Counted from the first letter of the stretch, positions 25,079-36,905 are shown. The stretch is 64,000 nucleotides of DNA from Leucaena leucocephala (GCA_037074615.1 CM073558.1:2285501-2349500); one strand, 5' to 3'. The notes: a model not told the origin generated them from the letters alone. Made by a program: numbers and translations.

Positions 25079-27444
25079 ATGGGAAGTTTAAGGGTTTTCA
25101 TGTATTTCTTGTTTTTTAATGTTATCATTTTTGTTCAAATCACTCACTGCAAAAGCAAAATTTGCCTCCGGGAAAATCAAGCAGCGTTGTTCATATTTGG
25201 AGACTCACTATTTGATGTCGGAAACAATAACTACATCAACACCACCACTTTTCTTCAGGCAAACTTCGATCCCTACGGTGAAACTTTCTTCCATTATCCC
25301 ACCGGAAGATTTTCCGATGGCCGTGTCATCCCAGATTTCATTGGTATACAAGTGACTGATACATCATCTCAATACATTCTTTTACAAGTTGTGTGGCTTT
25401 TCATATGCAATTATATTCATAAATTAATTCCTTTTTGAGTTTAATTATGTTGGATGCAGCTGAATATGCTAAGTTACCACTGTTATTACCATATCTGCAC
25501 CCAGCAAGGTACGTGGAAGATTATATCTTTGGGGCCAATTTTGCATCAGCAGGAGCTGGAGCTCTGAATGAAACTGGGCAAGGAATTGTATGTGATTATT
25601 AATTATAGTACACGGTGGGAAATTATTGAGAAGCCTTCATGATGATAATTTAATAATTATTTTCCTTAAATACTCAATTTTAGGTGATAAACTTGAAAAC
25701 TCAGGTAAGCTACTTCAAACAAGTGAGCAAGCTATTGAGTCAGAAACTAGGAGACAAAGAAGCCAAGGCATTACTTGCAAGATCTGTCTACATTATTGAC
25801 GTTGGAGGCAATGATTATGCTGCTCCTTTCTTGGCCAACTCAAGTGCTGTTGTTCTTCCTTACCCTCTACAACAATTTGTCGATGTTGTCATTGGCAACA
25901 TATCAAGCATCATCCAGGTATCCACAATAAGATTTAAACTTACCAAATCTGCCATTACTTAAGAATAAATATTGCTCTCCATCTTCTCTCACCTCCTTTT
26001 TTTCTCTCTCCATTTTTGATAGTGGTAAAATTAGAAGACACTCATTAATACCTCTCTAAGTAGATTTACATTAAGGACCAAAATTTTCAGCTACAATACA
26101 CTTATATATAGAACTAGAGTTGTATATTCTCTTTCAACACTACCATCAAGACTTTGTATGTCAATCAGGGAGTGGTACTTTTATATCGATTTGTGGAGAG
26201 TAGTATATAAAAACACAGCAGTATATTTGAAATTTACGTCAGAAAAACAACCCAGCAGATATCACTTTTTACATCGGTTCCACTATATAAGAAAGCGTAC
26301 TTTCTATATATTTTAGTGAATTGATTTTCCTCTAGCAATATTCTGGGCTTGGTGAATTCATATGTATAAATATATCGCAGGAAATTTATGATGAAGGTGG
26401 GAGAAAATTCGGGTTATTTAGTGTGGGGCCTTTGAGTTGCTTTCCAATACTTAGGATGCTTAAAAATGGAAGCAACTTAGATGATTGCCAGGAAGAAGGA
26501 GCTTCCGCACTTGCAAGATTACACAGAAGAGCTCTTCTCATAATGCTTCAGAATTTGGAGAAAAAGCTTGAAGGATTCAAATTCTCTCTCACTGACTATT
26601 ATGGTGCGCTTATTCAAGTAATGAAATATCCTTCCAAATATGGTATGCACTTAACAATTATAACCCGCTCACATGGAACAATAAATTTACACGGCTGGAA
26701 GAGGGGAACATTAATTCTATTTTAAAAGTCAATTGAATTTATAACTTATCCCAGCCAATAATAAAAAGGTTTGTCTATTCATAGCTTTTCCAATGAGGCT
26801 AATATTAATTAAGTCTCTTCATTGTTCGTGCAACATTAATTATCCTTATCTGACTATATACTATATATCTAATACTACATTCGTCCAGTTCCTATTATAT
26901 AAGACACTTTTTAGAAAGAATATAAAGAGTTGTCTTTATTATACCAACTGGGGTGTTAAATTGCATTTTTTTTTAAGATTTCCTCTATTTAAAATTTGAG
27001 ACAATTTTTTTTCGAGTCTCAAGATGTAATTTACAGTTTTAAATATAGGTAAAATTTTATTTTCAAACAATTTAATTATTTAAATCACCTCTCTTCACTT
27101 TTGATGAGTTGGTTAAAGATGTCTTATAATTAATAATAGAAACCGAAGGTAGAAGGTGGTATGTATTAAGTATCTAGCTGCTTCCTCACGTATTTTTTTT
27201 AGAAGGTTTCAAAGAAGGTGAGGTGGGTTGCTGTGGGGGTGGGCCATACAGAGGAGATTACAGCTGTGGAGGGAAAAGAGGGATTGAAGAATATGAATTA
27301 TGTGAAAATGTTAATGATTTTGTGTATTTTGATTCTGTTCATCATACGGAAAAAGCTGCTCAATATTTTACCAATCTCATGTGGAGTGGACATAATGATT
27401 TCACTCACCCTTACAACGTGAAACAGCTCTTTGAATTGCTCTGA
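25079..27444 (+). CDS. GDSL esterase/lipase, GLIP1-5-like (intact)
   Basis: Five exons fit in phase with GT-AG introns: 25079-25343, 25460-25587, 25684-25917, 26381-26642 and 27206-27444. They encode 375 residues, the usual family length. A hydrophobic signal peptide (about residues 1-24) implies secretion. Block I ALFIFGDSLFDVGNNNY carries the nucleophile Ser43. PTGRFSDGR and GANFASAGAGAL (block II) follow. Block III has VGGND with Asn174, and block V has FDSVHH with Asp339 and His342. The catalytic set Ser-Gly-Asn-His/Asp is therefore complete. Such enzymes hydrolyse lipid or acyl esters in the apoplast; Arabidopsis GLIP1-type members act in pathogen defence, but the substrate cannot be read here. 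The last-exon acceptor was chosen as ag at 27204-27205 because it gives the family's YGFKEG junction. It is the only clearly intact copy in the cluster. Confidence 0.93.
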
Positions 27445-28675
27445 TTAGCTTGTTGTTAACTAATAATAATAAGCTTTCCTAGGAGTCAACAAATCATGGG
27501 ATTAAGGAAAGACCATGCATGTACTCTCAATATTAGGAGTTTGTAGTTCAATTGAATCTCTAGCTCTCTTTAATTTCCTTCTGAAAGTGTACTAAGTCCA
27601 TTATCATCGTGCAAGTTATATGCATTATTTAAACACAAACCTTTTGATCTCTATCATAACTCTTTTTTGAGCCTCATTGTTTTGACAACGTTATTTTGCA
27701 TTCATGTAATGATCCAACGTGGGAGAGATATCCTCTTTCAATAATATCACTGCTCCTACCGATGAAGGTTGGGTTTAGTGAATATGATTAGTCTTTTATA
27801 ATAATGTAGTGAATCAAGGTTATTACATAAAGGTATTTGAATTTTCTTTAAGGACTCAGGTGCAGCCTAACTATCTTTAATGAGTATAACTCCTTTTTAA
27901 CTATAGATAATATATATATTTAAATAAATATAAAATTAAAGATATTTTTATATAGTTAAAGATATCATACAAAGCTAAAGAAAAGTTACAGCCACTAAAG
28001 ACCTGAGTCCTTATATATCTTTGAGCAATAGATTTTATAATGGGAATCCTTCAGCAATTTTCCATAATATTAATAAAAGCAAAATAGAGCTCCTTGTCAC
28101 TTTTTCTATTAACAAGATTTTAACCTCAAACTTATTCAAAGAGAATAGAGTTCACTCCATCCAATCCAACCAAGATTAGCAATTTAAAAAAAATAATACT
28201 CATTCGCTCCTTAATATAGAATCTAATTAAAAAGTTAATATTAACTTTAAACATAAGATATATTTCTTATATTTATTAAATTTTTCTTAAATTACTTCTA
28301 TTAATACTTTCTCAATAATAATTAAGTAAGAGAGGCAATGCAGGAGTTAAGTAAGATTATTATGATATTTTTAAAAAATACATCATATTAACTAATAATT
28401 TTTTTTAATATAATTAAATTAGTTAAATATATCTTATATATTAAGGATGTATTAAATTTTATAAAACTATATAGCAAACTCAGAGTAGCAGCAGCATATA
28501 TTTCACGCTGCTCCCTACCCTTCAAAACTAATGAAAATTAAGATCGACTTTCCATGAGAACATATATATCCACACACACAGACACAGAAGTAGCAAAAGT
28601 AATTAAGGATAGCTAGCGTCGGTTATGTGATATGTTGGTCACTGAGCATTGTCATAAAGTTAGAAAGGTGCTGTT
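27445..28675. other. Intergenic spacer within the GDSL cluster
   Basis: AT-rich, no gene recognised. No upstream signal-peptide exon for the following pseudogene could be found. Confidence 0.5.
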
Positions 28676-29713
28676 TTGATCAGTAAAACCCTGATCCTAA
28701 ACCTGAGCCTACACGAAAGAAAGAACACAGCGTTGTTCGTTTTCGGAGATTCTCTGTTTGATCTTGGAAATGCTGATTATATAAATGCAGGTTTCCCATT
28801 AGCTTCTCTTTATTGGCCTTATGGCGAAACTTTTTTCCACCGTTGCCACCGGCAGATTCTCCGATGGATGTCTCGCCCCCCACTTCATCGGTAATTTCCT
28901 CATTACCATTCAACTTCATATAATTTTCAATAAATTTCTATTTCTTATTACCAAATGCAACACCAATTATTTATGTGTAAGTGTTGTATGGGACGTCGCA
29001 AAACACCAAGTGTTCACTGATGGCGCTCACTTCGCTACAAGTGGATCCTTTATCCTTTTTTGCACAACCGAATTGTAAGTTTTCAGTTGATAAAAGAATT
29101 GAAATCTTGATTTTCTCGTCATGTTCTCTTGAACGCCGACGTTGAAAGCCCTTCCTGCATATAATTTCTGTATTTCAGGATGATCTTCCAATCCAGTTGC
29201 AACTCTTCAAGCAAGTGATAAAGCTATTGAAAGAGCAAGTTGGCGAAGCGGAAGCCCCGAGGCTTTTGAGCGATACTATCTACTTAATTAGCGATGGTGT
29301 TAATGATTGTATGAATTTTTACTACTTTCACTCTGATGCTAATGAAGCAAGCATGAAACCTTTTGTGAAACTGGTCATCAGCCACTTGTATGAAACACTA
29401 TATATATATATATATATATCCAAGTTAATTATCTTAATTAAATTAATATGTGTATATATATTATTGCAGGAACTAACAAGTTTAGGAGCCAGGAAGATTT
29501 TATTTCAGAACGTGGGGCCCATAGGGTGTAATCCATCAGAAAGGTTATCAGATGGGCAGTGTAATGAGAAGGAGAACTCAATGGCAAGAGCACACAACAA
29601 AGGTCTGATACAAGTGATGAAGCAATTAGAGACAGCGGTTGCTGGATTCGAATATCGAATATTTGATTTCTATACAGCATTGCAAGACAGAATTTTCAAC
29701 CCTCATAAATATG
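28676..29713 (+). pseudogene. GDSL lipase pseudogene lacking start region and last exon
   Basis: Block I (ALFVFGDSLFDLGNADY) is present but no signal peptide precedes it. A frameshift near 28840-28848 separates YGETFFHR from ATGRFSDG, and a donor gtaatt follows at 28891. Exon 2 is reduced to a remnant near 28990-29050 containing FTDGAHFATSG. Exon 3 (from 29179, DDLPIQLQLFKQ to about 29387) and exon 4 (29470-29713, ELTSLGARKILFQNVGPIGC to NPHKYG) read well. No final exon with the catalytic Asp/His was found before the next copy. It is closest in sequence to the 31976-33537 copy, with which it shares RLSDGQCNEKE. Confidence 0.85.
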
Positions 29714-31379
29714 GTAATCAATCCAAGCCCCTAACCTAAGATTTCCTATATACATATACTTTATTTAATCTTTAATATAAAAATTATTTAATTTTTTTTA
29801 TAAATCAGACAAATCAAATTAATCAGTGAGATGTTAGAGGTTTATTCTTGTTTGTAACATCAAATTATTAATACCTGCCTCTAAAATTCAAAAACAAATG
29901 TATGTTATGTATTGCTTAGATCCTAAACGTGGCTTATCTCAGTTTTACCTGAAGGGCATGTTTGGAATTACAAAAAATTGTGATTTTATAAACTATTTTG
30001 AGTAAAACCTAGATTTAGAAAAATTTTAAAATAAATAATCATATTTATTCAAACGGGTTTTTGGACTAAATTATGGTTTAAAATCAAAATTTCAGATTAG
30101 CTTATGTAACAATAAAAGAGTTTATGAACTAATCAATTACTATATTACCCTTATTTTTTTTTACACATTCTACCCTCTCTTTTCTTTTCTTACACACTCT
30201 CTCTTTTCTTTTTTTACTCCATTTCTCCTCTCTCCTCTCCTCTCTTATCTTTCCTCATTTAATACTCATACATTTTTTCGTAATTTACTAATAACAAAAA
30301 TACTTTTAGAAATAACTATCAAAATACTCATTTATTTAAATTTTTTTTTATAAACTCTTTTCTAAAAGCCCTTTTCTATAAACTACCTAATTTTTTTTTA
30401 TAATCTCATTTTTAAAATCCTATCTAAACAGTTGGTCTTCATTTTCATTCAGTAAAAAATCATTTTTTTTCATTATGTTTAATTATGTGCATAAAATTAA
30501 ATTTTGCATTCAATAATTACCAAGGAGAGTCTTTGCCCCACCTGATTGTGATTGGTGGTGACATTAGGGAATTGGCCCGTCCTGTCGTGACGGGATTTTG
30601 TATTTGTCGTCGCATCACCGTTCTCCAATGTCTACATATATCATCGTGTTTTTTTGTCGGCTTGAATGAGAGACAAACTAAAGAAGAAATTGAAAATAAT
30701 TAAATTCATATTGGAAGATATAAACCGCTTAATTTGGGGCGAATCTAGAAAATAATCATATTGTGCCCTAAATTTTACAAAGCGAACTACCTTGTAACCA
30801 TTCTTGTTACTATTTATTAGAGGTCTGAAAACGTGCTGGGCCGGCCTGAAAAAAACCTAAAACACCTCTAACCCTAAGCTTTAGGCTCTTTTAAACTTTT
30901 CAATATTTTTTACTTACTTTTAAAATAGAAAAAAATCTTATAAAATTTCTAATTCAAATCATAAATATTGTCAAACTAAGTCCTAATAACTAGAACTTTA
31001 TCAGCCAATATCATGAACCCTAATCTTATAAATATCTTGATATTTTTCATCATGCTTAATCATGTAATGTATATATAATTAAAATAATTTCACATAAATA
31101 CTAACTAAACAAAAAAATTTAAACAAATATAATTGCTATCATGATTGAAGCATATCTCAATTCTCAAATGAAAAAAAAAATAATATTATGTGGACTTAAA
31201 CAAGTCAGTCTTTAATATGCTCATATTTAAAAAGTTTTGGCTACAAACTCATTTATCTTAAAAACACTTTTTAAAAAGCCCAAACCCTAATTTATAAGGG
31301 GTTAACGGTCCATTTTGTTTTATCGGCCCTACCAACAGCTAGTACATTTGGTGATGAGAAACCTCATAGGACTCTAGTC
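29714..31379. other. Intergenic spacer within the GDSL cluster
   Basis: It contains pyrimidine-rich sequence at 30120-30260, a possible MITE (29954-30435) and a GC-richer pair of patches at 30825-30870 and 31275-31345 that could be the ends of another old element. No gene recognised. Confidence 0.45.
29954..30435. mobile_element. Possible old MITE
   Basis: The left end GGGCATGTTTGGAATTAC and the following 25 bases resemble the reverse complement of the right end near 30390-30435 (AACTGTTTAGATAGGATT and onward). No clear target-site duplication, no coding capacity. Confidence 0.3.
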
Positions 31380-31394
31380 AAGTTACTATAGTTT

Positions 31395-31591
31395 AACCAA
31401 TAATAATTAGCACATATGCTAAGAAATAAGTTTATATTTTATAAGAATGTGAGTTTAATTTTTAAAAGGACTCTTAGTTGATAGGTAATCTCATAAGTTC
31501 TTTATAAACGATTTATGAGTCTTGGGGCTATACTCTAATCTTGATGGAGGACCAATGTCAAATTTACCTAAATTTTTTTATATAAAAAAAA
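31395..31591 (+). mobile_element. SINE-like element, family A, with 15-bp target-site duplication
   Basis: The 197-base element is flanked by perfect direct repeats AAGTTACTATAGTTT at 31380-31394 and 31592-31606, and ends in a run of A (31584-31591). A short non-coding unit with an A-rich 3' tail and a 15-base duplication is the pattern of LINE-dependent retroposition. Its 5' part starts accaataataattagc. A gagtttaattttt segment near 31452 sits where a degenerate Pol III B box could lie, but the match is poor. A second copy with its own duplication is at 61028-61218. Confidence 0.75.
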
Positions 31592-31606
31592 AAGTTACTA
31601 TAGTTT

Positions 31607-31975
31607 GGTACGGCAGATAGAAAAGTTACAAGACATTCAAGTCAAGGCAACAACCCCAAATATATAATGCTAATAATAATATAATTCCCTTTAGAAGGAC
31701 ACAAGATTGAGGTTTCCTAGTCTCACGCTTGCCATAAGTTTTCTTTCCTTTTTACTTCCTCTGAGAATCCTGTCCATTTGAAATACACACGGTGTGGTCC
31801 CTTAATGAATTTCCTATCCACCACTTACAAGCTCGTTTCACCATCATTTCTGTTTTCTACCCTTCAAAACGCCTCCATAATTGACTGAAGTATTTTTTTA
31901 TTGGTACAGAAATACATAACCAGACACATTGGAGGAAGATAGAACTGTAGAAGTAGAGAGATCGTCGATGAAGCC
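31607..31975. other. Upstream region of the third GDSL copy
   Basis: Contains the presumed promoter and leader of the gene starting at 31976. No TATA box is convincing. Confidence 0.4.
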
Positions 31976-33537
31976 ATGGCAATAAGCGTCGCTTATGTAT
32001 TTTGTTCCTTACTCAGCATTTTCATCAACTTTGAGACTTGTTTTGTTGACTATAATAATAATAGTAAGCAAGTGAATAATAATGAGCGCAAGGCCTTGTT
32101 TGTTTTTGGAGATTCTCTGTTTGATCCCGGAAATGATGTTTATGTCAAAACTTCTCTGAAACTAACTTCCATTGGTTGGCCTTGCCTCTCCTTCCACCAT
32201 GTCTACAACCAGGACCTCGTGTTCACTGATGGAGCTAATCTTGCTTCTGGTGGTCCTGTGTTCTTTTTAATTCATCTGTTTATGTACATTTGATCCCTAA
32301 CTACTTAAATAATTTAAAAAGATTAAAGAAGTTAGATAAATTAGTTAATCACATGTATATTATGTGTGTTTCAGATAGATTTACCAAGCCAGGTGAGATA
32401 CTTCCAGCATTTGGTGGGGTTATTGAAAGATAAAGTTGGTGAAGATGAAGCCAAGAGGATTGTGAGCAATGCTGTCTACTTATTCAGCAGTGGAGGCAAC
32501 GATTATATCAAATTTTACACTAAGCATCCTGATGCTAATGAGCAAAGCATGAGAGCTTTTGTGAAACTAGTGACCGGACAGTTACATAATTATCTCCTAG
32601 TATGAATAATTAGTAATTACGATGATCTATGATTTCTTCTGTTATTGTCTTCATGTATTAATTATTGCTGTTATGTGGCAGGAAATAAAGAGGCTTGGAG
32701 CCAAGAAAATTACGTTTCAGAACGTGGGACCCATGGGGTGCATTCCAAGTAGCAGATTATCAGATGGGCAGTGTAATGAGAAGGAAACTTTCTTGGCGAG
32801 AGAACACAAAGACGCCCTGATACAAGTGTTGAAGAAATTAGAGGGGGAGGTACCTGGATTTAAGTACTCAATCATGGATTACTATACAGCATTGAAAAAC
32901 AGAATTTTCAACCCTCATAAATATGGTAAGCCTCTAATTATAGATTTCTTAAGATTATATGATAATAATATATACGGTTAGAGTACAATTTTGCCCTCCA
33001 AGTTGTCACATATTAGGATCGATGTCGTTCCAGATTTTTTTTAAGGTTTAATATTACCCTACAAATGTTAAAATAGAAACAATACGGCCCTTTATTATTA
33101 AAAATATTAATGATTAATATTAATTTTTTAATAGTTATAGTAACTATATTCTTTTTAATACTTTTGGAGTAACGTTAAACTTAAAAAAACTGCTGGAAGC
33201 AAAAAATTCCAAATACAACATTATTCATATGTAACAATTTTTGGGGCAAAATTAGATGCGTGCGTGCATGAGATATTGTGGTGATGAAATTAATTGATGA
33301 TGTGAAGGGTTTAAGGAGGGGGAAATAGCATGTTGTGGAGGAGCATTTAGAGCAAAATTTGTGTGTCGAGGAGCATTTAGAGCAAAATTTGTGTGTGGAG
33401 GATATGGAGAGTACCCATTTAAGCTTTGCAAGAATCCATTTGAGTACGTTTCGTTTGATGGAGAACACACAAGTGAAGGGGCCAACTTACGGCTGTCTCG
33501 TTTAATATGGGAAGGAGGGCCACCTAATATTATTTAG
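31976..33537 (+). CDS. GDSL lipase-like, internally shortened (coding status uncertain)
   Basis: It has a signal-peptide start (MAISVAYVFCSLLSIF) and block I ALFVFGDSLFDPGND with the nucleophile Ser. The sequence then passes directly from SIGWP to FTDGANLASGG. The normal exon 1/exon 2 junction and about 45 residues, including the PTGRFSDG region, are therefore deleted. Exons 3 (32375-32599), 4 (32682-32925) and 5 (33308-33537) carry GGND and FDGEH, so all catalytic residues remain. If a weak GT at 32258 serves as donor, 31976-32257 joins these exons in frame for 326 residues, against 375 in the intact neighbour. The exon 5 acceptor (gtgaag) also lacks a pyrimidine tract. Exon 5 contains a 30-base tandem duplication. 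It could be a shortened gene or a pseudogene. Confidence 0.55.
33341..33400 (+). repeat. 30-bp tandem duplication inside the last exon of a GDSL copy
   Basis: Two adjacent 30-base units, 33341-33370 and 33371-33400, differ at one base. Being a multiple of three, the duplication keeps the frame and repeats ten residues (GAFRAKFVCR, then GAFRAKFVCG). Confidence 0.9.
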
Positions 33538-33589
33538 AAGTTATATGAAGAGTTATTTGATAAACGATCTAATAAATTTTTTATAAATA

Positions 33590-33755
33590 CTCTCTAAACT
33601 ATAAACTCAACAATATTTAAAAGTTTAATTTCTACTGTTGTTATAAGTACTCCTTTGATAGATAATTTTATAAGTTCCTTATAAATATTTTATGAGATGA
33701 GACTATACCCTAACGTCAAACTCACTTAAATTGTTCCTTTTTACAAAAAAAGAAA
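33590..33755 (+). repeat. Diverged copy of SINE-like family A
   Basis: It shares with the 31395-31591 copy, in order, the blocks gtttaatttctactgttgtt, gatagataattttataagtt, ccttataaatatttatgag-like sequence, gactatacccta and an A-rich tail. No target-site duplication was identified. Confidence 0.5.
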
Positions 33756-34453
33756 AAGAAAAATAATACTTACCCTTACACTGTCCAACAACTCTTCCAA
33801 CTTTGATCTTTGCTTCTATTATTTATATATATACACACCATACTTAGGGTTAAGTCTCAATGCTTCATTCTATTTTTAATTACCATTTAGTCTAATCCTA
33901 AATAACTCCATTTGCGTCCATATTCTTGTACGGAATCATGTCTTTGTCATTGTACTCTTGACTTTTGATTTGTATTTATTCTTTTTATTATTATTATTAT
34001 TATTTTATATCATAAAATAAGCTTTACTTTATAATTTGATGTTTCTACCACCTAAGCATGAAATGGGTCTAATAAACAACGTATTTAGAAGTATCAATCG
34101 TCCGTTAATTGATGATCTAATGTCTTTGCTTGCTTCCCCTGATCTTCCAATGGTTTCTCAATCACACATCAAAACTCACAAGTATGATATTCTGATATGG
34201 GATCTATCGGGAAATTATGAAGACGTAGAAATGCTTGCAGTCATTTTAAAGCTCAGTTTACTGCGCAATATAAGAGTGGGGAAAGAGAGAATCATAGCAA
34301 TCAGAAGCAAAAATTAAAATTTTTAAGGTCTATTCAAGAACTTGTACCTTATAACAAATATTTGATAAGTTCTCAGTGATTGGGGCAAGTTAAAAGCTGA
34401 GCAACATAACTTTCACAGCAAGAAGGACTCCTCGTACCCCAGATTTGAGCAAA
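33756..34453. other. Intergenic between the GDSL cluster and mL43
   Basis: A plus-strand frame at 34036-34317 gives 93 residues with fair codon texture but no recognised family and no support for exons. The region before 34454 should include the 3' UTR of the minus-strand mL43 gene. Confidence 0.4.
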
Positions 34454-35952
34454 TTAAAATTTCACATCAGTCGTCCATGTACCTTGCACGCTGGGATGCT
34501 TGGTTACATGTCTAGTCCTCAGTTTCACAACTTTTCTTCCTAACGCATTCCTTAGCCTTGTCGCATGGAGAAGTATGTCTTCTGGATCCATATTCTTCAC
34601 ACATATCACCCTCTGGTTATGGTTCTCTGCATTTCATAACAGAATCTTCCAATTAAAACTTGACAAACTTTCAGCATGAAGATACAAATTACAAGTGTGC
34701 TTGAAAGTCTTACTGTAGAAGCCCTTCAGATGGGGATGCTGACCACGAATAAGTTCTGTAATCACCTCGAGTTGAGGGTTCTTCTCTTTAAAAACTGGCA
34801 CCTGTGACTCCATAAATGACCTTACACACATTGAAAATGACCAAAATTACTCTTCAAACCAGAAAAAAGGATGAGAAAGACACTTAATAGTAGAATTTTG
34901 GACCCACAAACAAGGGAAACAGGAAGGAAAACATCAAGAAGTGGACAAGAGACAAGGCAACAGGAAGGAGAAATGAATCAGCAAGAAGTGGTATAAGTTT
35001 AAATCCTGCATCTAAATGAATTTTAAAAACTAAAATGCAATGATTCCATGTTAAAAGTCACTAAGACAATAAAATATAGAGCGAACAAATAACGACAGTA
35101 AAAGCACCATACAAGCAAGAACTACTTGTCATTGAAAAACACTGACCAACATCTCTTTAAGAAATGGCAGATGGTCAGTGTAAAGTTCAATGATTCCCTT
35201 AAGGAAACTCTTTTACAACTCACAGGAATGGAGGCGATCAGATCCCTTGCTAATTGCTTGGAAATTATTTACAGCCGAAATGAAGGGAAAACTTCTTCCA
35301 AAAGAAGAATACAAGGCCCAAGATATATTAACTTATTTAGTGACCAAGAATGTACTTTTGAACCTATCAAATTAGCAATTCACATAAAGTCATAAATAAT
35401 GTAGCCAGCGTATCCAGAGCAACAGAGAAAGACACTAAGGAAAGAAAATATCAATTTAGTGTTTCGCTACCTGCCCTGAATTGGGGTCTTTTTTTTTACC
35501 TATTATGAATATCAAAATAAGTTCACTAAAGAGGACATTTGCAACAAAACCCAGGGATTAGCCATAATTTTCAAATTCATTATTTAGTTCGAAGCCACTG
35601 GGGGGAAAACAATAAACTCAAGGTGAAATGGGCATGGCTGTTAACTTCCATATTAGTTATTGATGACTGAACATAATAAAAGTATATCAAACTTAATTAT
35701 CCTCGAATGAAAGAAACAGATCATGAGAGCAATACAACCTATAAAATGGCATGTTGGATAATGCAGTACTTAACTCGCCCTTGCAATTAATTTAACACAA
35801 AACGCTACAAACAGATAAACCCTGATTAAAATGCAAAACAGAACTTGAAATTTATAATAATGAGAAGCATACCTTATTCCTCTACTACTTCCACCCCAGT
35901 CGCAATAGCTCACAATCAGCTTCTGCAGTTGCCAAACCCCTCTCAAAGCCAT
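34454..35952 (-). CDS. MRPL43: Mitochondrial large-subunit ribosomal protein mL43 (MRPL43/L51 type)
   Basis: Three minus-strand exons, 35952-35873, 34820-34714 and 34626-34454, join in phase across GT-AG introns to give 119 residues. The protein starts MALRGVWQLQKLIVSYCDWG. It continues with GGSSRGIRSFMES, ITELIRGQHPHLKG and VKNMDPEDILLHATRLRNAL, and ends KHPSVQGTWTTDVKF. This is the L51/S25/CI-B8 thioredoxin-like fold of plant mL43, and the length equals the usual plant protein. It is a structural component of the mitochondrial ribosome's large subunit, nuclear-encoded and imported. A caccaatcag sits directly before the ATG, suggesting that a 5' UTR intron ends there and that the promoter lies upstream near 36.1-36.5 kb. 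TGGGCC motifs there fit that idea. No lesions seen. Confidence 0.93.
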
Positions 35953-36397
35953 CTGATTGGTGCAAAAAGAAAAGTGTTTCGGAGGAAATGAAATGATTAA
36001 AAAAGATAAGACGTCGATAAGAGAGATGCTTAAACAGAATCAAGGACGTAGCAACACCAATAAAATGGAAAGCTGAATTTTACGACGGACGACTAACCTA
36101 GCAGAATGCAGGGATGCTTACCCGAAGGATTGAGCCTAGAACGATTGAGACGGATGGAGAATTTCACCCAATCAACGAGTGAGATAGAGCGGAGAACGAG
36201 AGAAAGACTGACGGAGAACGCAGCGGCGGGCTCGACGGAAGCAGCAGGAGTGAAGATCAGATAGTGAGAGAGAAGGTGTCGCCGACACTCGGAGAAAGGA
36301 GGAAAAGGGTCTTTGGATTTCAGATTGTCCGAAGGGCAGAAACGACGTCGTGCAGCTGAGGCATTGGATTGGAATGAAGTCCGTTTAGTTGTTGGAC

Positions 36398-36467
36398 TGG
36401 GCCCAAGGGTCATGAATTTCATCATTGTTATTTTAATTTTTGTTTCTTTCGTCTTATTTTTTGGGCC
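36398..36467 (-). promoter_or_regulatory. Site II (TGGGCC) elements upstream of mL43
   Basis: The palindrome TGGGCCCA at 36398-36405 and TGGGCC at 36462-36467 lie about 450-515 bases upstream of the mL43 ATG, before the inferred 5' UTR intron. Site II motifs bind TCP factors and are enriched in promoters of plant ribosomal and mitochondrial protein genes, which matches the downstream gene. Confidence 0.5.
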
Positions 36468-36638
36468 TTGTAATTTGAATTTTAAAATTTTCATCTAAAT
36501 TCTTTTCAAGTCAATATATAAGGCCATGGGCTTTCCAGTCTGATTTAAGCCCATGTACCCACTGTATTAGAAGAGCGTTGGGAAGGTAGTTCAAGGTTCG
36601 AACGGGTTTGTATCAAGTGTTAACTGCAAAACTTGGCA

Positions 36639-36905
36639 CCGATCGTCCGTGGGTTCAACTAATAAAGGGATAAGATATACTACTATTTAAAGTGTGTTCA
36701 AATTCTGGAGAGTATCACTTTATTATGGTTCTAGTCGAGGCGCTTAGGGAGATTTCCTAACTCTTGGGTGTTTAGGTTTACCCTTGAGGGTAATAAACGA
36801 CTCGCCCTGCCTGACATTGGTATTGTGAGGAAGGGAGATTTTATCCTGTCCTTGGATCGTGGGTGAGCCCAACCCCTTTTCAAAAATTTTTGTAACAAAA
36901 AAAAA
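36639..36905 (+). mobile_element. SINE-like element, family B, with 17-bp target-site duplication
   Basis: The 267-base unit is flanked by perfect direct repeats AACTGCAAAACTTGGCA at 36622-36638 and 36906-36922, and ends in poly(A). An internal gtgttcaaattctgg (about 36691-36705) resembles a Pol III B box. Length, tail and duplication fit a plant SINE. It lies upstream of the mL43 promoter region. A diverged relative is at 56836-57085. Confidence 0.8.

Noticed and set aside
30825..31345. GC-richer patches with gggccggcc and cggccc, considered as ends of a MULE or hAT element
   Set aside because: No inverted-repeat alignment of the ends and no target-site duplication could be established.
34036..34317. 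Plus-strand 93-codon frame between the GDSL cluster and mL43
   Set aside because: No recognised family, no promoter context, and it overlaps the probable mL43 3' flank.
36585..36620. String aaggttcgaacgggt resembling a tRNA T-arm
   Set aside because: No D-arm, anticodon stem or acceptor pairing could be built around it; it is target DNA next to the family B element.
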